Shown here piece by piece: positions 1-6,238 of a stretch of DNA of 10,315 nucleotides (the stretch's first letter is position 1; every line of letters starts with the position of its first letter). A model generated the notes under the pieces. It searched no databases. It saw nothing but the letters and a program-made list of their open reading frames with translations, and was not told the DNA's origin. Position numbers and translations under genes: made by a program. This DNA comes from an uncultured Collinsella sp. Lineage in GTDB: Bacteria; Actinomycetota; Coriobacteriia; Coriobacteriales; Coriobacteriaceae. The stretch lies in the NCBI GenBank assembly GCA_900754275.1, contig CAAECF010000059.1, positions 1-10,315 on the forward strand, written 5' to 3'.

Positions 1-1
1 C

Positions 2-2662
2 ACCGGCAACCGCTGCGAGAAGGGCGCCGGCCACAAAAAGCAGAAGACCGAGGCCCCCAACCTCTTCAAAAAGAAAAACGAGTTGCTGTTTAACCGCGAG
101 GTGCTGAGCCCCGACGAGGCCCCGCGCGGCACCGTGGGCATTCCGCGCGCGCTCAACATGTACGAGAACTACCCCTTCTGGCACGCGTTCTTTACGCGTC
201 TGGGCTTTAGCGTGCAGCTGTCCGACCAGTCGAGCAAGAAGACCTACCAGGCGGGCATCGAGTCCATGCCGTCCGAGAGCGTGTGCTATCCGGCCAAGAT
301 GAGCCACGGCCATGTGATGAACCTTATCGACCGCGATGTCGACTTTATCTGGATGCCGTGCGTGCGCTGGGAGCGCAAGGAGGATCCGACCGCCGGCAAC
401 TGTTACAACTGCCCCATCGTCATGAGCTACCCCACGGCGTTGGCACTCAACATCGACGAGATCCGCGAGCAGAACATCGAGTTCCTGTACCCGTTTGTGC
501 CCTATCATGACAAGACCGAGCTCAAGCGCCGTCTGTACCAGGTGCTCGCCGTCGACCGTGTGGCCGATGCGCAAGCCGGTCGCGGTCGCGTGCGTGGGCC
601 CAAGATCACGCGCTCCGAGGTCGATGCCGCCGTCAACGCCGCCTTTGAGGCCGATGCGCGTTTCCACGAGGACATCCAGACCATGGGCGAGGAGGCTCTT
701 AAGTGGGTCGAGGACCACGGTGGTCACGGCATCGTGCTCGCCGGCCGCCCCTACCATAACGACCCCGAGATCAACCATGCCCTGCCCGAGCTTATCTCGA
801 GCTTTGGCTTTGCGGTCTTTACCGAGGATTCGCTCGCGCATCTTGTAAAGCCCGAGCGTCCGATTCGCGTCGTCGACCAGTGGATGTACCACAGCCGCCT
901 GTACGCCGTCGCCCGTTTTGTGACGATGCGCAACGATTTGGACCTGATCCAGCTCAACTCTTTCGGCTGCGGTCTGGACGCCCTGACCACCGACCAGGTG
1001 CAGGAGATTCTGGAAGCCAGCGGCAAGATCTACACCGTGCTCAAGATTGACGAGGTGTCCAACCTGGGCGCCGCGCGCATCCGCATCCGCTCGCTCATGG
1101 CCGCGCTCAAGGACCAGGAGGCCGAGCGCTTGGCCGAGGCCACGGCCGCGGGCGAGGCCTACGAGCAGGGCGATGCCGCGCCGGTGGCGCCCTCCACGGA
1201 TGCTCCCGCGTTCGCGAGCCGCAAGTACACGTTTGAGGCTCAGCGCGAGAGTGCTTCGACCGCGTGGCCCAAGGTGCCCTTTACCGAGCAGATGCGCGAC
1301 GAGGGCTACACCATCCTGTGCCCGCAGATGGCGCCGATCCACTTTGACCTGGTCAAAGAGGTGTTCCGCGGTGCCGGCTACAACTTGGAGCTGCTGCCCT
1401 CGACCGATCACGATGCCGTCGAGGCCGGTCTGCGCTATGTGAACAATGACATTTGCTACCCGTCGATTCTGGTAACGGGTCAGATTATGGAGGCCATCGA
1501 GAGCGGTCGGTACGACCTGTCCAAGACGGCCGTGGTCATCAGTCAGACCGGCGGCGGCTGCCGTGCTACCAACTACATCGCGCTCATTCGCAAGGCCCTG
1601 CGCGAGAGCGGCCACCCCGAGATTCCGGTGATCTCGCTTTCGGCTGTGGCGCTCGGCGAGGACAACCCCGGCTTTAAGATTACGCCGGCGCTGCTTAAGC
1701 AGGCCGTGTACGCGGTGCTCTTTGGTGACGTGATGATGCAGATGCTCTACCGCTGCCGCCCGTACGAGGCCACGCCCGGTGCCGCCAACGCGCTCTACGA
1801 GGAGTACATGGCGCGTGCCCGCAAGCTGGCGCCCAAGTTTAACCGCCACAACTACACCAAGCTGTGCCGCGAGGCCATCCGCGCGTTCGACACCATGCCG
1901 CTCGTGGGCGAGGGCACCAAGCCGCGCGTGGGCGTGGTCGGTGAGATCTTGGTCAAGTTCCATCCCACGGCTAACAACCACGTGGTCGATGTCATTGAGC
2001 GCGAGGGCTGCGAGGCCGTGGTGCCGGGCCTGCTCGACTTCTTCCTCTACTCCATGAGCAACGCGGAGCTGCAGAAGGACGAGCTGGGTAGCTCTGCCAC
2101 TACGCGCGCGGGCATGCAAGCGCTCATCAAGCTTGTGGACTGGATGCGCACGCCGGTGGAGGAGATGCTCGAGAAGTCCCGCCGCTTTGAGGCGCCCGAG
2201 CGCATCGGCACCATGGCCGACAAGGCCCGTACGGTACTTTCGGTGTGCAACAACATGGGCGAGGGCTGGTTGCTCACGGCCGAGATGCTCGACCTGATCG
2301 ACCATGGTGCGCCCAACATCATCTGCACGCAGCCCTTCGCGTGCCTGCCCAACCACGTGGTGGGCAAGGCCGTGATCAAGGAGCTGCGCCGCCAGCATCC
2401 CGAGAGCAACATTGTCGCGGTGGACTACGACCCCGGTGCGTCCGAGGTCAACCAGCTCAACCGTATTAAGCTCATGATCAGTGTGGCCAAGGAGAACATG
2501 CGCGCCGGCAAGGGCTTTAAGCTCGAGAAGGTGGCGCCGCTCGCGATGGACGAGGTCACCGGTCAGATGCGTGCCCATGACGGCTGCGTGAGCTGCGGGC
2601 CGGCCAGCGAGGAGGCCGTGGCGTCGGTCGCCAAGCGTCTGGGACGCGGCATTAAGAAGTAG
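2..2662 (+). CDS. Acyl-CoA dehydratase activase-related protein (C-terminal part; 5' end outside the window)
   Basis: The reading frame is open from base 2 to the TAG at 2660-2662, giving 886 visible residues with no start codon needed inside the window. It opens with TGNRCEKGAG, a conserved segment of the large 2-hydroxyacyl-CoA dehydratase activase-like proteins (DUF2229/COG3580-3581 type). Other conserved blocks are GIPRALNMYENYPFW, the Cys-rich CYPAKMSHGH / MPCVRWE / CYNCP region (about 284-420), LAGRPYHNDPEINH, SFGCGLDALTTDQ, QTGGGCRATNY and PFACLPNHVVGKA. A CxxC pair (codons 2585 and 2594) lies near the C-terminus. Family members are usually about 1,400 residues with BadF/BcrA-type ATPase domains at the N-terminus, which would lie upstream of this window. 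True activases use an Fe-S cluster and ATP to deliver an electron to a dehydratase; whether this very large form does so is not settled. Many Cys residues suggest metal or cluster binding (inference). A strong terminator follows, so it ends its transcript. Confidence 0.9.
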   Translation, partial: TGNRCEKGAGHKKQKTEAPNLFKKKNELLFNREVLSPDEAPRGTVGIPRALNMYENYPFWHAFFTRLGFSVQLSDQSSKKTYQAGIESMPSESVCYPAKMSHGHVMNLIDRDVDFIWMPCVRWERKEDPTAGNCYNCPIVMSYPTALALNIDEIREQNIEFLYPFVPYHDKTELKRRLYQVLAVDRVADAQAGRGRVRGPKITRSEVDAAVNAAFEADARFHEDIQTMGEEALKWVEDHGGHGIVLAGRPYHNDPEINHALPELISSFGFAVFTEDSLAHLVKPERPIRVVDQWMYHSRLYAVARFVTMRNDLDLIQLNSFGCGLDALTTDQVQEILEASGKIYTVLKIDEVSNLGAARIRIRSLMAALKDQEAERLAEATAAGEAYEQGDAAPVAPSTDAPAFASRKYTFEAQRESASTAWPKVPFTEQMRDEGYTILCPQMAPIHFDLVKEVFRGAGYNLELLPSTDHDAVEAGLRYVNNDICYPSILVTGQIMEAIESGRYDLSKTAVVISQTGGGCRATNYIALIRKALRESGHPEIPVISLSAVALGEDNPGFKITPALLKQAVYAVLFGDVMMQMLYRCRPYEATPGAANALYEEYMARARKLAPKFNRHNYTKLCREAIRAFDTMPLVGEGTKPRVGVVGEILVKFHPTANNHVVDVIEREGCEAVVPGLLDFFLYSMSNAELQKDELGSSATTRAGMQALIKLVDWMRTPVEEMLEKSRRFEAPERIGTMADKARTVLSVCNNMGEGWLLTAEMLDLIDHGAPNIICTQPFACLPNHVVGKAVIKELRRQHPESNIVAVDYDPGASEVNQLNRIKLMISVAKENMRAGKGFKLEKVAPLAMDEVTGQMRAHDGCVSCGPASEEAVASVAKRLGRGIKK

Positions 2663-2690
2663 CTTGCCCGCTATGGGCTAGATATGAGAC

Positions 2691-2727
2691 AAACGGGTGG
2701 CAGCCGTGCCGGCTACCACCCGTTTTT
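2691..2727 (+). terminator. Intrinsic terminator after the activase-like gene
   Basis: A 13-bp stem, acgggtggcagcc (2693-2705) against ggctaccacccgt (2711-2723), has one C-A mismatch and a 5-nt loop. It is extended at the base by AA/TT and runs into five T's (2723-2727). It starts 28 nt after the stop codon, a textbook Rho-independent terminator for the plus strand. Confidence 0.92.
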
Positions 2728-2783
2728 GCTGGACATATGTTGCGTAAACGCCCCAACTATCACCCTTTGCGAACTTAGATTTC

Positions 2784-2906
2784 GGAAGTATGCGGCAAAA
2801 TCTGAATAGGCCGAGCACACCTGATATGTCCAAGCTCTGTACCTGCGGTTTTATTGGCGAAAAACCAGGATGTGCTCAAGAGTTCCGGAATTTGCCGCAT
2901 ACTTCC
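2784..2906. repeat. Inverted pair of a dispersed intergenic element
   Basis: The left arm ggaagtatgcggcaaa (2784-2799) and right arm tttgccgcatacttcc (2891-2906) are perfect 16-bp inverted repeats. A second conserved block, gagcaca (2813-2819) against tgtgctc (2871-2877), sits at exactly the same offset (29 nt) from each arm end. The structure is therefore two head-to-head copies of one unit of roughly 36-47 bp, not a single simple palindrome. A further copy occurs at 4075-4109. With about 90 nt between the arms and no T-tract after the right arm, this does not look like a terminator. It could be paired operator sites, an RNA fold, or a non-autonomous repeat. Confidence 0.75.
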
Positions 2907-2974
2907 AAAAACGACGTCTCGGTGGCACCAAAAACTGTCCTCGGAACCCTGAGATAATGAACATATGTAGCCGT

Positions 2975-3002
2975 TTGCCGCGAAATACCGCCCGTTTATA
3001 GA
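2975..3002 (+). promoter_or_regulatory. Possible promoter for the 3-hydroxyacyl-CoA dehydrogenase gene
   Basis: TTGCCG (2975-2980) and TATAGA (2997-3002) each match the sigma-70/SigA -35 and -10 consensus at 4 of 6 positions, with a 16-nt spacer. The predicted start near 3009 gives a leader of about 70 nt. The match is modest and other pairs cannot be excluded. Confidence 0.35.
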
Positions 3003-3078
3003 ACCCACCCCCAGCGCGCGTCATCCTTACGGTTGAATAAATACACATCTATGGAATTACGTAAGAGAGGACCGTTCC

Positions 3079-4038
3079 ATGAGCTACAAGACCGTTTGTG
3101 TTGCCGGCGGCGGCGTGTTGGGAAGCCAGATTGCCTTTCAGGCTGCCTACTGCGGCTTTGATGTAACGATTTGGCTGCGCAGCGAGGGCAGCATCGGCCG
3201 CACCCAGCCCAAGATCGATCGCGTGCGCAAGGAGTACATTGCGGCAATCGAGGGCATGGCGGACGGTACGGGCGAGTGGTGCGCCGGTATCGCCGATGGC
3301 ACCCAGCCCTTCGACAAGGAAGCGGCGCTCGCCGCCGTCGAGCGTGCCTACTCCACACTCAAGCTGGAGCTCGATCTTGCCAAGGCCGTGGCCGACGCCG
3401 ACCTGGTCATCGAGTCTATGGCCGAGGACACCCAGGCAAAGATCGACTTCTACAAGAAGCTCGCCCCGGTTCTGCCGCAAAAGACCGTCATCGTGACCAA
3501 CTCATCCACGCTGCTGCCGAGCACCTTTGCCAAGTACACCGGCCGTCCCGAGAAGTACCTGTCGCTGCACTTTGCCAACTCTATCTGGAAGAACAACATG
3601 ACCGAGGTCATGGCACAGGACCAAACCGACAAGCGCTACTTCGACGAGCTCGTCGACTTCGCCAACGACATCCGCATGCTTGCCCTGCCCGTCAACAAGG
3701 AAAAGAACGGCTACCTGCTCAACTCCATGCTGGTACCGTGGTTGCTTTCGGGTCTTGACCTGTACGTCTCGGGCGTGAGCGACCCCAAGAGCATTGACCT
3801 CGCATGGACGCGTGGCACCGGCGCTCCCAAGGGCCCGTTCCGCGTATTCGACACGGTGGGTATCCAGACGGCCTACAACATCGTCATGCAGTATCAGAAG
3901 GTGCCGGGCTTGGTGAGCCCGCTGCTCAAGAAGATGATGATGCCCTACAACTTTAAGGCTATGGCGTCCGTCCTCAAGAAGATGCTCGACGAAGGTAAGC
4001 TGGGCGAAAGCTCGGGCGAGGGCTTCTTTACGTACTAA
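3079..4038 (+). CDS. 3-hydroxyacyl-CoA dehydrogenase family protein
   Basis: This 319-residue protein starts at an ATG with AAGAGAGGA (3063-3071) seven bases upstream. It should reversibly oxidise 3-hydroxyacyl-CoA to 3-oxoacyl-CoA in the cytoplasm, as in butyrate-type or fatty-acid metabolism. An N-terminal Rossmann fold is shown by GGGVLG (residues 10-15). VIESMAED (110-117) and TNSST (140-144) match the family's VIEA-x-x-ED and serine motifs. Catalytic candidates are Ser142 or Ser143, His164 (LHFAN), Glu176 (TEVM) and Asn215 (LLNSML); the 12-residue His-Glu spacing equals that of the mammalian enzyme. The protein ends in the typical GEGFFTY. It is longer than the usual ~285 residues because of an extra segment around residues 50-80. 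The acidic residue expected at the end of the second beta strand is absent (IWLRSEGS), so cofactor preference is uncertain. The exact substrate cannot be told, so no symbol is given. Confidence 0.88.
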   Translation: MSYKTVCVAGGGVLGSQIAFQAAYCGFDVTIWLRSEGSIGRTQPKIDRVRKEYIAAIEGMADGTGEWCAGIADGTQPFDKEAALAAVERAYSTLKLELDLAKAVADADLVIESMAEDTQAKIDFYKKLAPVLPQKTVIVTNSSTLLPSTFAKYTGRPEKYLSLHFANSIWKNNMTEVMAQDQTDKRYFDELVDFANDIRMLALPVNKEKNGYLLNSMLVPWLLSGLDLYVSGVSDPKSIDLAWTRGTGAPKGPFRVFDTVGIQTAYNIVMQYQKVPGLVSPLLKKMMMPYNFKAMASVLKKMLDEGKLGESSGEGFFTY

Positions 4039-4074
4039 AAATGATCTCTTGGGGGCGGAAGCGTTGGGGATCTA

Positions 4075-4109
4075 CGGTAGTATGCGACAAGATCTGAATA
4101 GGTCGAGCA
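4075..4109 (+). repeat. Additional copy of the dispersed intergenic element
   Basis: These bases match 2783-2817 at 31 of 35 positions without gaps, including the core atctgaatagg (4091-4102 region). The copy starts 36 nt after the stop of the dehydrogenase gene. A degenerate version of the opposite arm (ttcgccgatactcc, 4161-4174) lies downstream, so this intergenic region may carry a decayed version of the whole inverted pair. Confidence 0.7.
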
Positions 4110-4268
4110 AGAGCCGTAGCGCGCGTTGACGTTTGGCCAATAGAACGCAAAAATGCACCGTTCGCCGATACTCCTCTCGCGAGTGGTTGCCATATGGTTT
4201 GATGTTGTAAACATATGATTGCCGGCAGGCCGTAGGTGACGTTCGTCATGATACCGGAGGTACCAAGT

Positions 4269-4307
4269 ATGTTTTGCACTCCGTTAAACAAGTATCGGGC
4301 TGGTTGA
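4269..4307 (+). CDS. Short leader ORF (12 codons) upstream of the membrane-anchored protein
   Basis: An ATG at 4269 lies eight bases after a perfect GGAGG (4256-4260). It encodes MFCTPLNKYRAG and stops at TGA 4305-4307, one base before the ATG of the next gene at 4309. The downstream ATG itself lacks a good ribosome-binding site. This arrangement suggests translational coupling (termination then re-initiation) or a leader peptide. A frameshift that joins the two frames is an alternative. Coding status rests only on the ribosome-binding site and position. Confidence 0.45.
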   Translation: MFCTPLNKYRAG

Positions 4308-4308
4308 C

Positions 4309-4758
4309 ATGAACCGCCGTACTATCTCGATAGCCCTCGCAGTGGTCTGCCTGGCTGTGCTCCTGGGCGCTGCAGGGCAGTTTGCTATAAATCGAGAAAC
4401 ATCCTATATGCAGGAATGCGTTTCCGAAGGCTTTGCCATTGATGGTTACTATCGGGATGACGAAACAAGTCGGGAAACCCTGGCTTTTCTTGAGGAGGAC
4501 AACTGTCGATGGCAGCTGGTCGACCAAGACGGAATCTGCACAGACGGGCAGTTTAAGCGTACGGATGACCCCAACATCCTGATATTAAAGAAGGAAAACG
4601 GCGAAGAATTCGGTGCGGTCCACGTGGCGTATATTTCGCGCCGACGCGATCAGGGCTTGCTCTACCTATTTAGAGATACCAGGGTGACCCGTTTTTATCT
4701 GGTGAGTACCGGTCCGGCGTTTACAGTGGAGTCTGGCGATGTCGATGCGGACAGATGA
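4309..4758 (+). CDS. Small membrane-anchored or secreted protein of unknown function
   Basis: This 149-residue protein is not a family I can name. Residues 1-5 are basic (MNRRT), followed by a hydrophobic stretch from about 6 to 22 with small residues after it. This could be an uncleaved N-terminal anchor or a type I signal peptide; there is no lipobox. The rest is soluble and rich in alternating patterns suggestive of beta strands, with three Cys (37, 66, 77) outside the anchor. The motif-like segments DGYYRDDE, TDDPNILIL and TRFYLVS would help identify relatives. Base composition is visibly less GC-rich than its neighbours, with more A/T-ending codons, which may mean foreign origin or fast evolution. 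In-frame extension upstream is blocked by TAA at 4285-4287 with no better start. Translation probably depends on the short ORF just upstream. Confidence 0.7.
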   Translation: MNRRTISIALAVVCLAVLLGAAGQFAINRETSYMQECVSEGFAIDGYYRDDETSRETLAFLEEDNCRWQLVDQDGICTDGQFKRTDDPNILILKKENGEEFGAVHVAYISRRRDQGLLYLFRDTRVTRFYLVSTGPAFTVESGDVDADR

Positions 4759-4778
4759 TTCACGGCAATAAATCAGCG

Positions 4779-4809
4779 AGCGGAGCGCGGCCATGGACCG
4801 CGCCCCGCT
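4779..4809. terminator. Hairpin between convergent genes, likely bidirectional terminator
   Basis: The 12-nt arms agcggagcgcgg (4779-4790) and ccgcgccccgct (4798-4809) pair with one mismatch around a 7-nt loop. On the plus strand it is followed by only ATTT; on the minus strand by a short T-rich run (TGATTTATT). It sits 20 nt after the stop at 4758 and about 75 nt past the stop of the minus-strand gene ending at 4884, as expected for a shared terminator with weak U-tracts. Confidence 0.65.
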
Positions 4810-4883
4810 ATTTGCTCGTGGCCCGCGTCACGTCTGCGCCATGTCGTGACTCGCGGCTGCGCGCATCCATCCCACGTCGCGTA

Positions 4884-6023
4884 TTACTGCACATCAAACT
4901 CCACGCGATCGAGCTCGGGCACATTGAGGTCAATGAGCTTGCGGGCGACGTGATGGTCGTGTGCCCCAAGCGCCTCGCTTGTCGTTACATGGGCGACAAT
5001 CTCGCGCTCGACGATACCCTCCTTGTCGCCCTCGGTAGCCGAGGTCTCGACGGCGATGGTGTAATCCTTAAAGCCCGGAAGCACCGCGGCGAGCTCGCGC
5101 GTGGTTTCGGTGACGCCATAGCCGTCCTGCACGCCGGCCTGCGCCGAGCCAATGGACCCCGCGGTCATAACGATGCAGGGGATGGCAAAGACTACCGTGC
5201 CCACAATGATGCGGCGGCGCACCTTGCGCGATAGCTCGTCGACCTCGGCGTTTTCTTCAGCAGTCACAATACCGTCGCCGTTCAGGTCGCGCTTGAGCGG
5301 CACGCGCAAAAGAAGCAGCACGGCTTCGGTGGCCAGTGCGATAAAGACCACATTGATGCCAAACTCATAAAGCGCCGAGAGAAACAGCGACCCGCTCGCG
5401 ATGGCAATGCCGTAACCAGCCGCGCACAGGGGCGGCATGAGCGCGGTCGCCACGGCTACGCCAGCAATGAGCGTCGAAGGCTCCTGATCGCGCGAGTTGC
5501 CCAGCCCGCCCGCAAAGCCGCCCGCGAGCGCGACGGCAAGGTCCCACACAGTCGGTGTCGAATTGTCGAGGATAGCGGCCGTGGTGGTGCCAAGGGGCGA
5601 GAGCTTAAAGTACAACGTGGACGTGACCAGGCAAAAGGCCATCTGTAGAGCCAAGCCCGCGACGGCCTCAAGGGTAATCTCGCGGTCGAGCGTGGCGATG
5701 CCGTATGCCATGGCAAGAACCGAGCCCATGAGCGGGCAGATGAGCATGGCGCCTACAATGGCAATATCCGAGTCGATATCGAGGCCGATGCTTGCGATCA
5801 ACATGGCAATGATCAGGATGCATAAGTGCGAGCCAGTCAGGCGCGCCCCGTTTACAAAGCGCTTGCGAATCACGTGATAGGGTGCGCGTCCCTCGCGAAT
5901 GTTGAATGCCTGCTTTAGAAAGCGGCTTGCGTTCTCCATGGCCTCGCTGTGAGCGGGGCGGATGCCATGGCGCCGATGATGGCGCTCACGCAGTCGCTTG
6001 AGCTGTTGTTTGTCGAGTTCCAT
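4884..6023 (-). CDS. DUF389 family integral membrane protein with an EF-hand loop
   Basis: The ATG at 6023 is chosen because GAGG lies five bases upstream; a GTG at 6029 is in frame but too close to that site. The product has 379 residues. A basic soluble N-terminus (1-60) precedes about six or seven membrane segments from roughly residue 65 to 290. The core IASIGLDIDSDIAIVGAM (77-93) and CPLMG (96-100), then STPTVWDLAVALAGG (155-169), are signatures of DUF389 (TIGR00341 type), whose transport or signalling function is unknown. Residues 246-257, DLNGDGIVTAEE, form a canonical EF-hand calcium loop. It lies between two membrane segments and is flanked by Arg/Lys clusters that predict a cytoplasmic side. 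The C-terminal ~85 residues are soluble and acidic. The gene appears monocistronic: the upstream transporter gene has its own terminator. Confidence 0.87.
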   Translation of the reverse strand: MELDKQQLKRLRERHHRRHGIRPAHSEAMENASRFLKQAFNIREGRAPYHVIRKRFVNGARLTGSHLCILIIAMLIASIGLDIDSDIAIVGAMLICPLMGSVLAMAYGIATLDREITLEAVAGLALQMAFCLVTSTLYFKLSPLGTTTAAILDNSTPTVWDLAVALAGGFAGGLGNSRDQEPSTLIAGVAVATALMPPLCAAGYGIAIASGSLFLSALYEFGINVVFIALATEAVLLLLRVPLKRDLNGDGIVTAEENAEVDELSRKVRRRIIVGTVVFAIPCIVMTAGSIGSAQAGVQDGYGVTETTRELAAVLPGFKDYTIAVETSATEGDKEGIVEREIVAHVTTSEALGAHDHHVARKLIDLNVPELDRVEFDVQ

Positions 6024-6044
6024 GTCCACCTCGTATTGCCGCAG

Positions 6045-6060
6045 GAACGCGGGTGCGTTC
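6045..6060. promoter_or_regulatory. Small palindrome in the DUF389 leader
   Basis: GAACGC (6045-6050) and GCGTTC (6055-6060) form a perfect 6-bp inverted repeat with a 4-nt spacer, about 22 bases upstream of the DUF389 start. It could be an operator or a leader hairpin. Short perfect repeats also arise by chance in GC-rich DNA. Confidence 0.25.
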
Positions 6061-6175
6061 GCAGCATGTACTCTACACCGTGACGGGCGGGGCGGTCATC
6101 TTGACATGGAACTTAGGCGAGCAGGCAAAGGAAGACAGGCCACATGCGAGTGCTGCTGAGGGTTTCGGCAGATAC

Positions 6176-6213
6176 AAAAAAGCGCGGGGCCGGATAGCCA
6201 CCGACCCCGCGCT
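6176..6213 (-). terminator. Intrinsic terminator after the OPT transporter gene
   Basis: Read on the minus strand, agcgcggggtcgg pairs with ccggccccgcgct across a 7-nt loop, with one mismatch, and is followed immediately by six T's (the run of A's at 6176-6181 on the plus strand). It begins about 25 nt after the transporter stop codon and separates it from the DUF389 gene. Confidence 0.92.
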
Positions 6214-6238
6214 CTGTACGGGTACGTTGTTGTTGGGT

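Larger units (their letters stand above)
2728..3078. other. Intergenic region, no convincing gene
   Basis: This stretch between the terminator and the next start codon holds a 123-bp inverted-repeat element (2784-2906), two AACATATG-like palindromic motifs (2733-2741, 2960-2968), a possible promoter (2975-3002) and a ribosome-binding site. The only ORFs are short minus-strand ones (for example 2775-3008) that read through the repeat, lack a good ribosome-binding site and have no recognisable domain. I read them as translated repeat sequence. Confidence 0.6.

Noticed and set aside
2775..3008. 77-codon minus-strand frame, with a related peptide (ARPIQIL-x-HT) encoded at 4028-4291
   Set aside because: The peptide similarity is fully explained by the shared DNA repeat, the start lacks a convincing ribosome-binding site, and the frame crosses both inverted arms. 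A repeated small protein is not excluded but not supported.
4072..4119. Inverted repeat CTACGG/CCGTAG as a terminator for the dehydrogenase gene
   Set aside because: The stem is only 6 bp with a 36-nt loop and no T-tract. I see no convincing terminator after this gene.
4755..5234. 159-codon plus-strand frame overlapping the end of the 149-residue gene
   Set aside because: It runs through the convergent terminator hairpin and antisense to the DUF389 gene; the translation has no family features.
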